From NCBI GenBank assembly GCA_002350705.1, contig DEFH01000030.1:1-17650 (forward strand): 17,650 bases of DNA, read 5' to 3'. This DNA is from Ruminococcaceae bacterium UBA2857. Lineage in GTDB: Bacteria; Bacillota; Clostridia; Oscillospirales; Acutalibacteraceae. Position 1 is the first letter of the stretch; each line of letters opens with the position of its first letter. Both the position numbers and the translations under genes were made by a program. Positions 1 through 8,499 of the stretch are shown in pieces. The notes beneath the pieces are model-generated. The model saw only the letters and a program-made list of their open reading frames with translations, did no database searches and was not told the DNA's origin.

Positions 1-680
1 AAAGAAGCCTACTGCATTCAGCCCGGACACTCGATTTATTCGGGCGATATTTTGACAGAGGGCGGTTCGAGTACATGGGATAATCTCACTTCCATACAGC
101 AGAAAGCAATAAATCTTGCTTTGCTGTGCGGAAAGCCCGGTTCGGAAAGTTCACTTTCGGGAACGGGTGATGAAAAATGGGCGGCTACGCAGTTGGTAGT
201 GTGGGAACTTGTTTCGGGCTGCCGAGAATCCACAAATGGCTACAAGCTTGTGGACAGAAAGTTCATTGACGGCATGACGCCAGGCGGCTACAATGCAGGC
301 ATGAAAGCCAATTATGACACCATCGTCAACAGTATGCAGACCTTTGAAACGGTTCCGAGTTTTGCACAGAAAGATATACAAAGTGCAAACACTTATTCAA
401 TGGACAGCATTGGGGGCGGTTATTCGCTGACACTGACAGATTATAATAATGTGCTTGACAAGTTCGATTTCAAGTCGGGAAACGGTGTCACGGTTACAAA
501 ATCGGGCAATCAGTTAAGACTTGTTTCCAAAACTGCCATCAAAAATCCGCTTGTGTTCGGTGCATCAAAATCTTTACCGACTGTGAATACGGTACTTGTT
601 CCATTCGGTGATCCCGGCATACAGGATGTCATTGTCGGTGCAACGAATGCTTCCGTGAACGCTTATTTCAAAATAATTAC
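1..680 (+). other. Thioester (TED-like) domain of the adhesin, N-terminally cut
   Basis: The reading frame begins KEAYCIQPG, with the Cys codon at 13-15. Further on is the block ATQLVVWELV, with the Gln codon at 190-192. Gram-positive thioester adhesins have an aromatic/hydrophobic-Cys-hydrophobic motif and a later TQxxxW motif whose Cys and Gln side chains form an internal thioester that can attack surface amines. Both halves are visible here. The first strands and the signal peptide are outside the window. The domain runs into the first repeat at 688. I assign it by motif and position, not by alignment. Confidence 0.7.
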
Positions 681-3600
681 CAAATCGGGAAGTCTGAAAT
701 TGGTGAAAACATCGGAAGATGGAGTTATTTCGAACATTGAATTCACTGTTCAGGGTGATGATTACACAAAAACTGTTAAAACCGATTCCAACGGTGAATT
801 TTTGTTGAGCGACTTAAAGCCCGGTGTTTATAAAATCACTGAAAGTGTAAGTGACAAGTATGAGTCACAGCCGACACAGACGGTGACTGTCGAACCCGAT
901 AAAACGGCAGTTGTCACTTTCAAAAACACCTTGAAAAAGGGAGATTTGAAGATAATCAAAACATCAGAGGACGGAATAATTGCCGATATTGAGTTTACGA
1001 TAACAGGTTCAAACGGCTACAAAAGAACGGCAAAAAGCAATGACAAGGGCGAAATTCTCTTGTCAGACCTTGTCCCCGGTTCGTACATGGTTATTGAAAC
1101 TATCGACAGCCGATATGTAGGACAGCCTCCGAAAACTGTTAATGTTGAAGCGAACAAAACGGCAACTGTTTCATTTGCCAATATCCTCAAAAAAGGTAAT
1201 TTGAAAATCATAAAGACTTCAGAGGACGGCATTATTGCCGATATTGAGTTTGTCATCACAGGTCCGAACGGCTATCGGAAGATAGCCAAAAGTGATAAGA
1301 ACGGTGAAATCTTGGTTTCCGACCTCCTGCCAGGTTCGTATATGGTCGCTGAAAATGCAGACAGCCGATATATTGGACAGGCTCCTAAAACCGTAAAAGT
1401 GGAAGCGAACAAGACTGCAACGGTTGAATTTGAAAACATTTTGAAAAAAGGCGAATTGAAAATCAAGAAAGTTTCAGAGGACGGAGAAATTGAGGGAATC
1501 CAATTTATCGTAGAGGGCAAAAATTACAGCAAAACAGTAATAACCAATGCAGACGGTGAACTTGTTCTCCCCGACCTCGTACCCGGAAATTACAAAATAA
1601 CGGAAGTTGCTGATGAGCGTTACGAAGAACAGCCTGCACAGACAGTTTCTGTCGTTGCCAATCAGGAAACGACCGTGACTTTCAAAAATACCTTGAAAAA
1701 GGGAGATTTGAAAATCATCAAGACTTCCGAAGATGGCAAGATTGCCGACATCGAATTTACTGTTACGGGAACGAATTTCAGACAGACAGCAAAAACAAAT
1801 TCCAAAGGCGAAATACTTCTTGAAAATCTTTTGCCCGGAGTTTACACAGTGACAGAAAGTGTCGATGACCGCTATGAACCGCAGGCTCCTAAAAAAGTCA
1901 GAGTACAAGCCGAAAAGACTGCAACGGTAACTTTCAAAAACACCATCAGAAAGAGCAGTTTAAAAATTTTCAAAGTTTCCGAGGACAATGTCGTTGAAAA
2001 TATTGAATTCACGGTAACGGGTGCAAATTTCAAACAGACGGTCAAGACAAATGCCGATGGAGAAATCGCACTGGAAAACCTTGTACCCGGCACTTACACA
2101 GTGACCGAGAGCGTTGACGAGAGGTATGAACCTCAGAATCCTCAAACCGTTAAAATTGAAGCCGATAAAACGGCAACTGTCACTTTCAAGAATGTTCTGA
2201 AAAAGGGTAGTCTAAAACTCATAAAGACATCAGAGGACGGCGTGGTTGCGGATATTCTGTTTATTATCAAAGGTGAGAATTACAGGAAAACCGCAAAAAC
2301 CAATGCAAGCGGAGAAATTCTTCTTTCAGACCTTGTTCCCGGCACCTACACCGTGACAGAGAGTGCGGATGAAAGATATGAAGCTCAACAGCCGAAAACG
2401 GTCAAGGTGGAAGCCGAAAAGACTGCAACTGTTACTTTCAAAAACATTTTGAAAAAGGGCAACTTGAAGATCATCAAAGTGTCTGAAGATTCTGTTGTTG
2501 CCGACATCGAGTTTACTGTCACAGGCAAAAATTTCAAACAGACCGTAAAAACGGACAGCAAAGGCGAGATTGTTCTTGAAAACCTCGTTCCCGGCACTTA
2601 CACGGTGACGGAAAGTGTTGACGAGAGATATGAAACTCAACAGCCGAAAACTGTTAAAGTAGAAGCTGACAAAACAGCAACGGTAACTTTCAAAAATGTT
2701 CTGAAAAAGGGCGATTTGAAGATCATCAAGACTTCAGAAGATAATATCGTTGTTGATATTGAATTTACTGTTACAGGAAAGAACTTCAAACAGACAGTGA
2801 AAACCGACAGCAAGGGAGAAATTATCCTTGAAAACCTCGTTCCCGGAACTTACACAGTAACGGAGAGTGTTGACGAAAGATACGAACCACAGCAGTCGAA
2901 AACTGTTAAGGTGGAAGCCGATAAGACAGCAACCGTTACTTTCAAGAACATTCTGAAAAAGGGCGATTTGAAAATTATCAAGATTTCGGAAGATAATGTT
3001 GTTGCCGACATCGAGTTTACTGTCACAGGAAAGAACTTCAAGCAGACGGTGAAAACCGACAGCAAGGGCGAAATCGTACTTGCAAACCTCGTCCCCGGAA
3101 CTTACACGGTGACCGAAAGTGTTGACGAAAGATACAAAGCCCAACAGCCGAAAACCGTCAAGGTCGAAGCCGATAAGACAGCGACTGTTACTTTCAAAAA
3201 TATTTTGAGGAAAGGCAGCTTGAAGATAATCAAAGTGTCCGAAGATTCTGTTGTTGCCGATATCGAGTTTACTGTCACAGGCAAGAACTTCAAGCAGACG
3301 GTGAAAACCGACAGCAAGGGCGAAATCGTACTTGCAAACCTCGTCCCCGGCACTTACACGGTGACGGAAAGCATTGACGAAAGATACGAAGCCCAACAGC
3401 CGAAAACCGTTAAGGTAGAAGCAGATAAGACGGCAACGGTAACTTTCAAGAACATTCTGAAAAAGGGTAATTTGAAGATCATAAAAATTTCGGAAGATAA
3501 TGTTGTTGCTGACATTGAGTTTACTGTTACAGGCAAAAATTTCAAACAGACCGTAAAAACGGACAGCAAAGGCGAAATTGTGCTTGAAAACCTTGTTCCC

Positions 3601-6516
3601 GGCACTTACACGGTAACGGAAAGTGTTGACGAAAAATATGAAGCTCAACAGCCAAAGACTGTTAAGGTAGAAGCAGATAAGACAGCGACTGTTACTTTCA
3701 AAAACATTCTGAAAAAGGGCGACTTGAAGATAATCAAAGTGTCCGAAGATTCTGTTGTTGCTGACATCGAGTTTACTGTCACAGGCAAGGACTTCAAACA
3801 GACAGTAAAAACGGACAGCAAAGGCGAAATTCTTCTTTCAGACCTCGTCCCCGGCATCTACACGGTGACGGAAAGCGTTGACGAAAAATATGAAGCTCAA
3901 CAGCCAAAGACTGTTAAGGTAGAAGCCGACAAAACAGCAACGGTAACTTTCAAAAATATTCTGAAAAAGGGCGATTTGAAGATAATCAAAGTATCCGAAG
4001 ATTCTGTTGTTGCCGATATTGAGTTTACTGTCACAGGCAAAAATTTCAAACAGACCGTAAAAACGGACAGCAAAGGCGAAATTCTTCTTTCAGACCTCGT
4101 CCCCGGCACTTACACGGTGACAGAAATTGTTGATGATAGGTATGAAAAGCAAGAACCGCAGAAAGTAAAGGTTGAAGCGGAAAAAACTGCAACAGTAACT
4201 TTCAAGAATGTTCTGAAAAAGGGCAGTATTCAGGTAGAAAAGATTGGTGAAGTGTTCGCAAATGTTCTGGCGATAGCAGGCAGCAGGATTGACCGTGACG
4301 GAAACATCACTGTTCTCCCCACTGTTTATCAGCCTGAATACGATGTTCAATATCTGAACGGAGCTGTCTTTGGCGTGTATGCCGATGAAGATATTGTTCA
4401 TGGCAGTATAAAAATTGAAAAGGACACGCTCGTGACAGTTCTGATAACCAACAATCAGGGCATCGCAAAGAGCAAAGAACTGTATCTCGGCAGATATAGA
4501 ATTATCGAACAAAAAGCCCCCTACGGCATGACTTTGAACAGAGAACCGCAGTGTGTGGAACTGACCTATGACGAACAGAGTGAAACAGTGATTTTTGAAA
4601 CGGCTTCCTTTGAGAACGACAGACAGAAAGTACAGATAAACCTTGCGAAAATCATGGGCATTGATGAAAAATTTGCACTCGGCATGAACAATGAAATTTT
4701 GAATGTAACATTTGGGCTGTTTGCGGATGAAGATATTATCGCCGCAAATGGAAATTCTATCCCAAAAGACGGACTGCTTGAAGAAGTAAAGTGTGATGAA
4801 AACGGCTTTGCGACTTTTAAAACAGACCTTCCGTTCGGAAAGTATTATATTCAGGAAATCAGCACAGATGAACATTATATTCTCTCTGATGAAAAATATC
4901 CTATCATTTTCGAGTATGAAAATCAGGATACGGAAACCGTGAATATCACAGCAAATGACGGTGAAAAAATCGTCAACGAGATAATTTACGGCAGTGTAAA
5001 AGGCTTGAAGATCAACAGGGAAAACAGAGAACCTGTTGAGGGTGCGTTGTTTGGACTGTTCAATGCGGAGGAAAAAGAACTGACCGAAGAAACGGCAATT
5101 CTGACAGCAATGTCCGATAAAAACGGTATTTTCATATTTGAAGATGTGCCTTTCGGGAACTATCTTGTGCATGAAATCAAGCCTGCCGATGGATTTATGC
5201 CGAATGAAACGGATTATCCCGTGACGATTTCGGAGAATGAGGAAGTTGTTGAGATAACAGCCGTGAACGACCGTTATCCCGAAATCAGAACAACCGCCTC
5301 GATTGAGGGCAGAAAAGAAGTCGGTGCAACAGATGTGTTCATACTTGAAGATGAAGTTGAGTGCAAACACTTGATTATCGGCAAGGAATACACTGTTAAA
5401 GGCATTCTCATGGACAAGTCAACGGGCGAGCCTTTCACAGAGGACGGCAGGGAAATCACTGCCGAAATCACTTTTACAGCAGAAGAAAGCAACGGATTTA
5501 TAACCGTTCAATTCACTTTTGACGCTTCCGAGATAAAGCAGGAAACAGACATTGTTGTGTTTGAAAATCTGTACAGTGACGGTTTGGAATTGGCTGTTCA
5601 TGCGGATATCGATGACGAGGATCAGACAGTTACAGTAAAAATCCCCGAAATCCTCACCCAAGCCACAGCAGACGGTAAAAAAGATGTTACCGCAGAAAAA
5701 ACAATCATCATTACGGACACCGTCAGCTATAAAAATCTGACAGTTGGCAAAGAGTACACTGTCAAAGGCGTTCTCATGGATAAAACGACAGGCAAGCAGT
5801 TTACGGTGAAAGGTCAGGAAATCACCGCAGAGGTCAAATTTACAGCTGAAACTGCTGACGGAGAAATTACCGTAAACTTTGAATTTGACGGACTTTCTGT
5901 TACAGCAGAAACCGATATAGTAGTGTTTGAAGCTCTGTATCATAACGATATAGAGTTGGCTGTTCATGCGGATATCGAGGATAAAGAGCAGACAGTTACA
6001 GTAAAAATCCCCGAAATCCACACCCAAGCAACAGCAGACGGTAAAAAAGATGTTACAGCAGAAAAGACAATTACCATCACTGACACCGTAAGCTATAAAA
6101 ACCTTACAATCGGCAAAGAATACACCGTCAAAGGTGTTCTTATGGACAAATCGACAGGCAAGCCGTTCATGGTGAAAGGTCAGGAAGTCACCGCAGAAGT
6201 TAAATTCACAGCTGAAAATTCCAACGGAGAAATTCAGATGAATTTCACTTTTGACAGCTCTGTAATCGTAAAAGATACCAACATCGTTGTGTTTGAAAAT
6301 CTGTTCCATGAGGATAACAAAATCGCTGTCCATGCGGAAATCGAGGACGAAAATCAGACTGTTCATCTCCACAAAAAGCCCGAAATTCCCAAAACACCCA
6401 CAACAGGTGACAGTTCTTTGACAGGAATCTGGATAGGCATAATCGGTGTCGCATTGGGCGGTGTCGTTTCATTTCTTCTCATTAAGTTCAGAAAAAAGGA
6501 TGAGGACGAGGAATGA
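1..6516 (+). CDS. Giant sortase-anchored surface adhesin (thioester, SpaA-like and VaFE domains), 5' partial
   Basis: The frame is open from base 1, so the start and signal peptide lie upstream; 2171 residues are visible. In order: a thioester domain (1 to about 680), 14 tandem SpaA/Cna-B-like repeats (688-4221), three divergent SpaA-like domains (4222-5280), three VaFE domains (5281 to about 6387), the sorting signal TPTTGD (6394-6411), a hydrophobic helix and a KFRKKDEDEE tail. In known families, thioester domains bind host or cell surfaces covalently, while SpaA and VaFE domains form a stiff stalk locked by internal isopeptide or ester bonds. Expected residues are visible: Lys in LKIIK, Glu in YTVTE, Asn in FKN, and Thr plus Gln (TxA and QTV) in the VaFE units. 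The stop overlaps the next start (ATGA), placing it in the transfer operon. A role in mating-pair contact is inference; colonisation of the host is an alternative. Confidence 0.93.
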   Translation, partial: KEAYCIQPGHSIYSGDILTEGGSSTWDNLTSIQQKAINLALLCGKPGSESSLSGTGDEKWAATQLVVWELVSGCRESTNGYKLVDRKFIDGMTPGGYNAGMKANYDTIVNSMQTFETVPSFAQKDIQSANTYSMDSIGGGYSLTLTDYNNVLDKFDFKSGNGVTVTKSGNQLRLVSKTAIKNPLVFGASKSLPTVNTVLVPFGDPGIQDVIVGATNASVNAYFKIITKSGSLKLVKTSEDGVISNIEFTVQGDDYTKTVKTDSNGEFLLSDLKPGVYKITESVSDKYESQPTQTVTVEPDKTAVVTFKNTLKKGDLKIIKTSEDGIIADIEFTITGSNGYKRTAKSNDKGEILLSDLVPGSYMVIETIDSRYVGQPPKTVNVEANKTATVSFANILKKGNLKIIKTSEDGIIADIEFVITGPNGYRKIAKSDKNGEILVSDLLPGSYMVAENADSRYIGQAPKTVKVEANKTATVEFENILKKGELKIKKVSEDGEIEGIQFIVEGKNYSKTVITNADGELVLPDLVPGNYKITEVADERYEEQPAQTVSVVANQETTVTFKNTLKKGDLKIIKTSEDGKIADIEFTVTGTNFRQTAKTNSKGEILLENLLPGVYTVTESVDDRYEPQAPKKVRVQAEKTATVTFKNTIRKSSLKIFKVSEDNVVENIEFTVTGANFKQTVKTNADGEIALENLVPGTYTVTESVDERYEPQNPQTVKIEADKTATVTFKNVLKKGSLKLIKTSEDGVVADILFIIKGENYRKTAKTNASGEILLSDLVPGTYTVTESADERYEAQQPKTVKVEAEKTATVTFKNILKKGNLKIIKVSEDSVVADIEFTVTGKNFKQTVKTDSKGEIVLENLVPGTYTVTESVDERYETQQPKTVKVEADKTATVTFKNVLKKGDLKIIKTSEDNIVVDIEFTVTGKNFKQTVKTDSKGEIILENLVPGTYTVTESVDERYEPQQSKTVKVEADKTATVTFKNILKKGDLKIIKISEDNVVADIEFTVTGKNFKQTVKTDSKGEIVLANLVPGTYTVTESVDERYKAQQPKTVKVEADKTATVTFKNILRKGSLKIIKVSEDSVVADIEFTVTGKNFKQTVKTDSKGEIVLANLVPGTYTVTESIDERYEAQQPKTVKVEADKTATVTFKNILKKGNLKIIKISEDNVVADIEFTVTGKNFKQTVKTDSKGEIVLENLVPGTYTVTESVDEKYEAQQPKTVKVEADKTATVTFKNILKKGDLKIIKVSEDSVVADIEFTVTGKDFKQTVKTDSKGEILLSDLVPGIYTVTESVDEKYEAQQPKTVKVEADKTATVTFKNILKKGDLKIIKVSEDSVVADIEFTVTGKNFKQTVKTDSKGEILLSDLVPGTYTVTEIVDDRYEKQEPQKVKVEAEKTATVTFKNVLKKGSIQVEKIGEVFANVLAIAGSRIDRDGNITVLPTVYQPEYDVQYLNGAVFGVYADEDIVHGSIKIEKDTLVTVLITNNQGIAKSKELYLGRYRIIEQKAPYGMTLNREPQCVELTYDEQSETVIFETASFENDRQKVQINLAKIMGIDEKFALGMNNEILNVTFGLFADEDIIAANGNSIPKDGLLEEVKCDENGFATFKTDLPFGKYYIQEISTDEHYILSDEKYPIIFEYENQDTETVNITANDGEKIVNEIIYGSVKGLKINRENREPVEGALFGLFNAEEKELTEETAILTAMSDKNGIFIFEDVPFGNYLVHEIKPADGFMPNETDYPVTISENEEVVEITAVNDRYPEIRTTASIEGRKEVGATDVFILEDEVECKHLIIGKEYTVKGILMDKSTGEPFTEDGREITAEITFTAEESNGFITVQFTFDASEIKQETDIVVFENLYSDGLELAVHADIDDEDQTVTVKIPEILTQATADGKKDVTAEKTIIITDTVSYKNLTVGKEYTVKGVLMDKTTGKQFTVKGQEITAEVKFTAETADGEITVNFEFDGLSVTAETDIVVFEALYHNDIELAVHADIEDKEQTVTVKIPEIHTQATADGKKDVTAEKTITITDTVSYKNLTIGKEYTVKGVLMDKSTGKPFMVKGQEVTAEVKFTAENSNGEIQMNFTFDSSVIVKDTNIVVFENLFHEDNKIAVHAEIEDENQTVHLHKKPEIPKTPTTGDSSLTGIWIGIIGVALGGVVSFLLIKFRKKDEDEE
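688..4221 (+). repeat. Array of 14 SpaA/Cna-B-like repeats, 252-255 bp each
   Basis: Fourteen in-frame tandem units, each beginning G/S-x-LK-(I/L)-x-K-x-SED and ending (I/V/T)-(L/I)-(K/R)-K. Units 2 and 3 have 85 residues, all others 84, so the 3534 bases divide exactly. Each unit carries the Lys, Glu (YTVTE) and Asn (FKN) expected for an intramolecular isopeptide bond in this fold. Units 1-7 are diverged; units 8-14 (from 2458) are nearly identical, with long shared DNA stretches. Units 10 to 13 alternate ISEDN and VSEDS types. This looks like expansion and homogenisation by unequal recombination. Confidence 0.95.
4222..5280 (+). other. Three divergent SpaA-like domains of the adhesin
   Basis: After the regular array come three longer, non-identical domains starting about 4222 (GSIQVEKIGEVF), 4621 (RQKVQINLAKIMG) and 4987 (YGSVKGLKINREN). 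Each has a variant of the SpaA signature of a small hydrophobic strand, then (A/V)xFGL(F/Y)(A/N), then a G-(K/R/N)-Y-x-(I/V)-x-E strand near its end: AVFGVYADED/GRYRIIEQ, VTFGLFADED/GKYYIQEI and ALFGLFNAEE/GNYLVHEI. They probably form a more rigid stalk base between the repeat array and the VaFE domains. Confidence 0.7.
5281..6387 (+). repeat. Three VaFE (Thr-Gln ester-bond) domain repeats, 366 bp period
   Basis: Three units start near 5287, 5653 and 6019, exactly 366 bases (122 residues) apart. Each has T-x-A near its start, (I/V)GKEYTVKG(I/V)LMDK(S/T)TG, then (V/T)NIVVFE or DIVVFE, then AVHA(D/E)I and a final QTV. This is the VaFE/T-Q ester-bond family seen in wall-anchored proteins of Gram-positive bacteria, where Thr and Gln side chains can form an ester. 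The junctions of units 1/2 and 2/3 (about 5635-5700 and 5995-6063) are nearly identical in DNA, a sign of fairly recent duplication or conversion. Confidence 0.85.
6394..6513 (+). other. Cell-wall sorting signal with variant motif TPTTG
   Basis: The C-terminus has Pro-rich IPKTPTTGDSS, a hydrophobic stretch (IWIGIIGVALGGVVSFLLI) and a basic tail KFRKK followed by acidic residues. This is the arrangement of a sortase substrate, with TPTTG in place of LPxTG. No sortase gene is present in the window, so the enzyme would be elsewhere on the element or in the host. Confidence 0.85.
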
Positions 6517-6866
6517 AAAATGTGTATATCTGTTCGCCACTGAAAGGCGACAGACAGAAAAATCTTGAAAATGCAAAGCGTTATGCAAAATACGCATTCG
6601 AGTGCGGTACGGCTCCTGTCGTGCCGCATTTTTATGCGGAAATTCTCAATGATGATGACACCGAATATAGACAAACAGGCTTACGAGCTGCCATTTCACT
6701 GATGTGGCAGTGTGATGAATGCTGGGTGTTCGGTGATGAAATCACAGAGGGCATGAAGATGGAAACAGGCTTTGCAGAAAAGTTAAATATTACAATCCGA
6801 TATTTTTCGGAGGACAAATTAGGAGGCACAATAATTGAAAAAAATAAGAAAAAACACTCTCATTAA
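6513..6866 (+). CDS. DUF4406-like small protein
   Basis: A 117-residue soluble protein starting MKNVYICSPLKGD. The N-terminal strand with a SPL(K/R)GD-type loop, the AxYAxYAFExGxxPVVPHFY block and the C-terminal WVFGDEITEGMKMETGFAEKL block resemble the DUF4406/nucleoside 2-deoxyribosyltransferase-like fold, in which a conserved GM-x-x-E stretch contributes to the active site. No activity has been established for this subgroup as far as I know. Its ATG overlaps the adhesin stop by four bases (6513-6516), so it is probably translationally coupled. Its own end overlaps the next gene by 32 bases. It is a common small passenger of clostridial mobile elements and phages. Function is not assigned. 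Confidence 0.75.
   Translation: MKNVYICSPLKGDRQKNLENAKRYAKYAFECGTAPVVPHFYAEILNDDDTEYRQTGLRAAISLMWQCDECWVFGDEITEGMKMETGFAEKLNITIRYFSEDKLGGTIIEKNKKKHSH
6821..6826 (+). promoter_or_regulatory. Ribosome binding site that sets a TTG start at 6835
   Basis: AGGAGG lies eight bases before the TTG at 6835, inside the end of the DUF4406-like gene. No ATG or GTG in the same frame nearby has a comparable site, so TTG is the likely start. Confidence 0.7.
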
Positions 6867-7188
6867 AATCTCGCTTTGTGCGGTGCTGGTCATGATAATC
6901 TGTGCATTTGCGGCAATTCCCGTGTTTGCGGAGGGCGATACTGGCAATGTCGCTCAGGCAATCGAAAACACTTGGACAGCCGCCAAAGGTCAGGTGCAGA
7001 CGGTCGTAAACAATGTCGTGTTCCCCGTTTTGGATATGATTCTGGCGATTTTGTTCTTTGTCAAGGTCGCCACAACATATTTAGAATACAGGAAGCATGG
7101 TCAGTTCGAGTTCACGGCACCGGCAATTTTGTTTGCGTGTCTGATATTTTCGCTGACAGCACCGCTTTATATCTGGACGATTCTCTAA
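6835..7188 (+). CDS. Small pilin-like membrane protein (DUF3852-like) of the conjugation system
   Basis: A 117-residue protein with a basic N-terminus (KKIRKNTLIK), a hydrophobic signal-type helix ending AFAAIPVFAEG (signal peptidase-like A-x-A near residues 31-33), an amphipathic stretch, and two further membrane segments around residues 58-77 and 95-115 with a basic loop between (YLEYRKHGQFEF). Signal peptide plus two helices and an inner basic loop is the topology of VirB2/TrbC pilins. The position just before a VirB6-like gene fits the small DUF3852-type proteins of clostridial ICEs. Start is TTG with a strong AGGAGG site. The family name is from memory and is moderately sure; the membrane topology is visible directly. 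Confidence 0.65.
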   Translation: MKKIRKNTLIKISLCAVLVMIICAFAAIPVFAEGDTGNVAQAIENTWTAAKGQVQTVVNNVVFPVLDMILAILFFVKVATTYLEYRKHGQFEFTAPAILFACLIFSLTAPLYIWTIL

Positions 7189-7291
7189 AAAAATCCCGAC
7201 TGAAAACTTGAAATTGCCGAACAAATTATACGATAGGTATATAAAATACGAAAAGTATATCATGTTCGGCAATTTTCGGAGGTGATATTGT
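7189..7291 (+). promoter_or_regulatory. Structured leader of the virB6-like gene, with a 13-bp perfect inverted repeat
   Basis: The only sizeable gap in the transfer block. AAATTGCCGAACA (7211-7223) and its exact reverse complement TGTTCGGCAATTT (7263-7275) enclose 39 bases. Inside are two small hairpins, TATAC-GATAG-GTATA (7227-7241) and ATAC-GAAAA-GTAT (7246-7258), giving a possible three-way junction. The GGAGGTGA ribosome site (7278-7285) starts three bases after the stem. There is no T-run, so it is not a usual terminator. Confidence 0.55.
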
Positions 7292-8224
7292 TTGTTTGAT
7301 TGGTTGGGAGATTTTTTTAACGGTATCGGAGATGCGATTGGCAGTGCATTCAACGGTGTAGGCTCTGCAATTTCCGAAGCGATATGGGAAGCCATGCTCC
7401 AGTGGTACTATGAAACGATTTATAATGCAATAGCTGATTTTTTCACTCTCATGGGAAACATGGGTGCGGATTTGTTTGATTTGGCATGGGTGCAGGCAAC
7501 CATAAATCTGTTCGTGCTTTTCGGGTGGGCATTGTATGTGACGGGAATTATTGTGGCGGTTTTCGATGTTGCAATCGAGTATCAGAGTGGCAGAGCGAAC
7601 ATTAAAACAACGGCTTTGAACATCTTGAAAGGCTTTTTTGCGTGTTCGATGATAGGAGTTGTGCCTGTGGAATTGTATAAATTCTGCATTTCACTGCAAA
7701 ATTCACTTGCAAGGGATTTGTCAGTCATTACCGCACAATCGCAGTCGCAGGATTTGGGAATATCGTGCATGACGATTTTAAATTCATGTTTCAGTATAGG
7801 TGTGTCGAATATCGGACAGCTTTTCATGTTGCTGTGCATGATAGCCTTTGCATATTGTGTCATTAAGATATTTTTTGCCAACATCAAGCGTGGCGGCATT
7901 CTGGTGATACAAATGGCGGTCGGCTCGCTGTATATGTTCAGCGTTCCGAGAGGGTATCAGGACGGTTTCAACCAGTGGATAAAACAGGTTGCGGCTTTGT
8001 GTCTGACAGCTTTCATGCAGACAACACTGTTATATCTTGGCTTAATGACATTCCCCGGCAATATGCTTTTGGGACTTGGTGTAATGCTTGCGGCAAACGA
8101 AGTACCGAGAATCGCACAGCAGTTCGGCTTGGATTCAAGCGTGAGAGTAAACATGGTCAATGTCATGCACGCAACAACAACGGCTGTGAACCTGTCAAGA
8201 ACGGTATCGAGAGCAGTGAAATGA
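7292..8224 (+). CDS. VirB6/TrbL-like integral membrane channel protein
   Basis: A 310-residue membrane protein of the T4SS mating channel. The N-terminus is glycine-rich and amphipathic (FDWLGDFFNGIGDAIGSAF). At least five hydrophobic segments follow, near residues 70-95, 110-130, 175-200, 205-222 and 240-275. A basic loop with an IKxTALNILKGFF-type helix and the C-terminal sequence GLGVMLAANEVPRIAQQFGLDSS resemble TrbL/VirB6-type proteins of clostridial ICEs. TTG at 7292 is chosen because GGAGGTGA (7278-7285) lies six bases upstream; the TTG four bases earlier runs straight into a stop. It sits between a pilin-like and a PrgI-like gene, as in related elements. Confidence 0.82.
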   Translation: MFDWLGDFFNGIGDAIGSAFNGVGSAISEAIWEAMLQWYYETIYNAIADFFTLMGNMGADLFDLAWVQATINLFVLFGWALYVTGIIVAVFDVAIEYQSGRANIKTTALNILKGFFACSMIGVVPVELYKFCISLQNSLARDLSVITAQSQSQDLGISCMTILNSCFSIGVSNIGQLFMLLCMIAFAYCVIKIFFANIKRGGILVIQMAVGSLYMFSVPRGYQDGFNQWIKQVAALCLTAFMQTTLLYLGLMTFPGNMLLGLGVMLAANEVPRIAQQFGLDSSVRVNMVNVMHATTTAVNLSRTVSRAVK

Positions 8225-8234
8225 GGTGGATTTT

Positions 8235-8495
8235 TTGACGACTTATTTATATCCGCACAATCTGAAAGCAAAAGCGAATCTGTGGCTGTGGTCGCTGAAA
8301 GACTTCTGTATTCTGGCAATAGCAGCATTGATTTCGGTGTTTATCTGGATAAATACAGGCATTTATCTGTTTGCGGTAATGACGATGTGTTACGGGTTCA
8401 TGACAATAAGACTTGAAGATATAACGGTCATGGACTTCATAACCTATGCTGTGAAATATTTTTTGACGACACCGCAGTATTTTGAATGGGGGTAA
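8235..8495 (+). CDS. PrgI/VirB3-like small membrane protein
   Basis: An 86-residue protein starting TTYLYPHNLKAKANLWLWSLKD. It has a paired hydrophobic hairpin (residues about 24-58) and a short C-terminal amphipathic part ending YFEWG. Small two-helix proteins of this type, called PrgI-family or VirB3-like, lie directly before VirB4 in many Gram-positive conjugation systems and are thought to link the ATPase to the membrane channel. I prefer TTG at 8235, since AGGTGG (8224-8229) is five bases upstream; an in-frame GTG at 8226 would lie inside that site. The family assignment rests on size, topology and position more than on a strong motif. Confidence 0.65.
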   Translation: MTTYLYPHNLKAKANLWLWSLKDFCILAIAALISVFIWINTGIYLFAVMTMCYGFMTIRLEDITVMDFITYAVKYFLTTPQYFEWG

Positions 8496-8499
8496 TATA

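Noticed and set aside
688..4221. CRISPR-like or satellite repeat array
   Set aside because: The period is 252-255 bases with no spacers, and every unit is in frame and codes for the same protein fold.
4090..5370. 426-residue open frame on the - strand inside the adhesin gene
   Set aside because: It lies wholly antisense to a clearly coding gene, has no ribosome site and its product (Phe/Cys/Ile-rich) looks like no protein family. Other long antisense frames at 2734-3648 and 5419-6372 repeat with the adhesin units and are shadows too.
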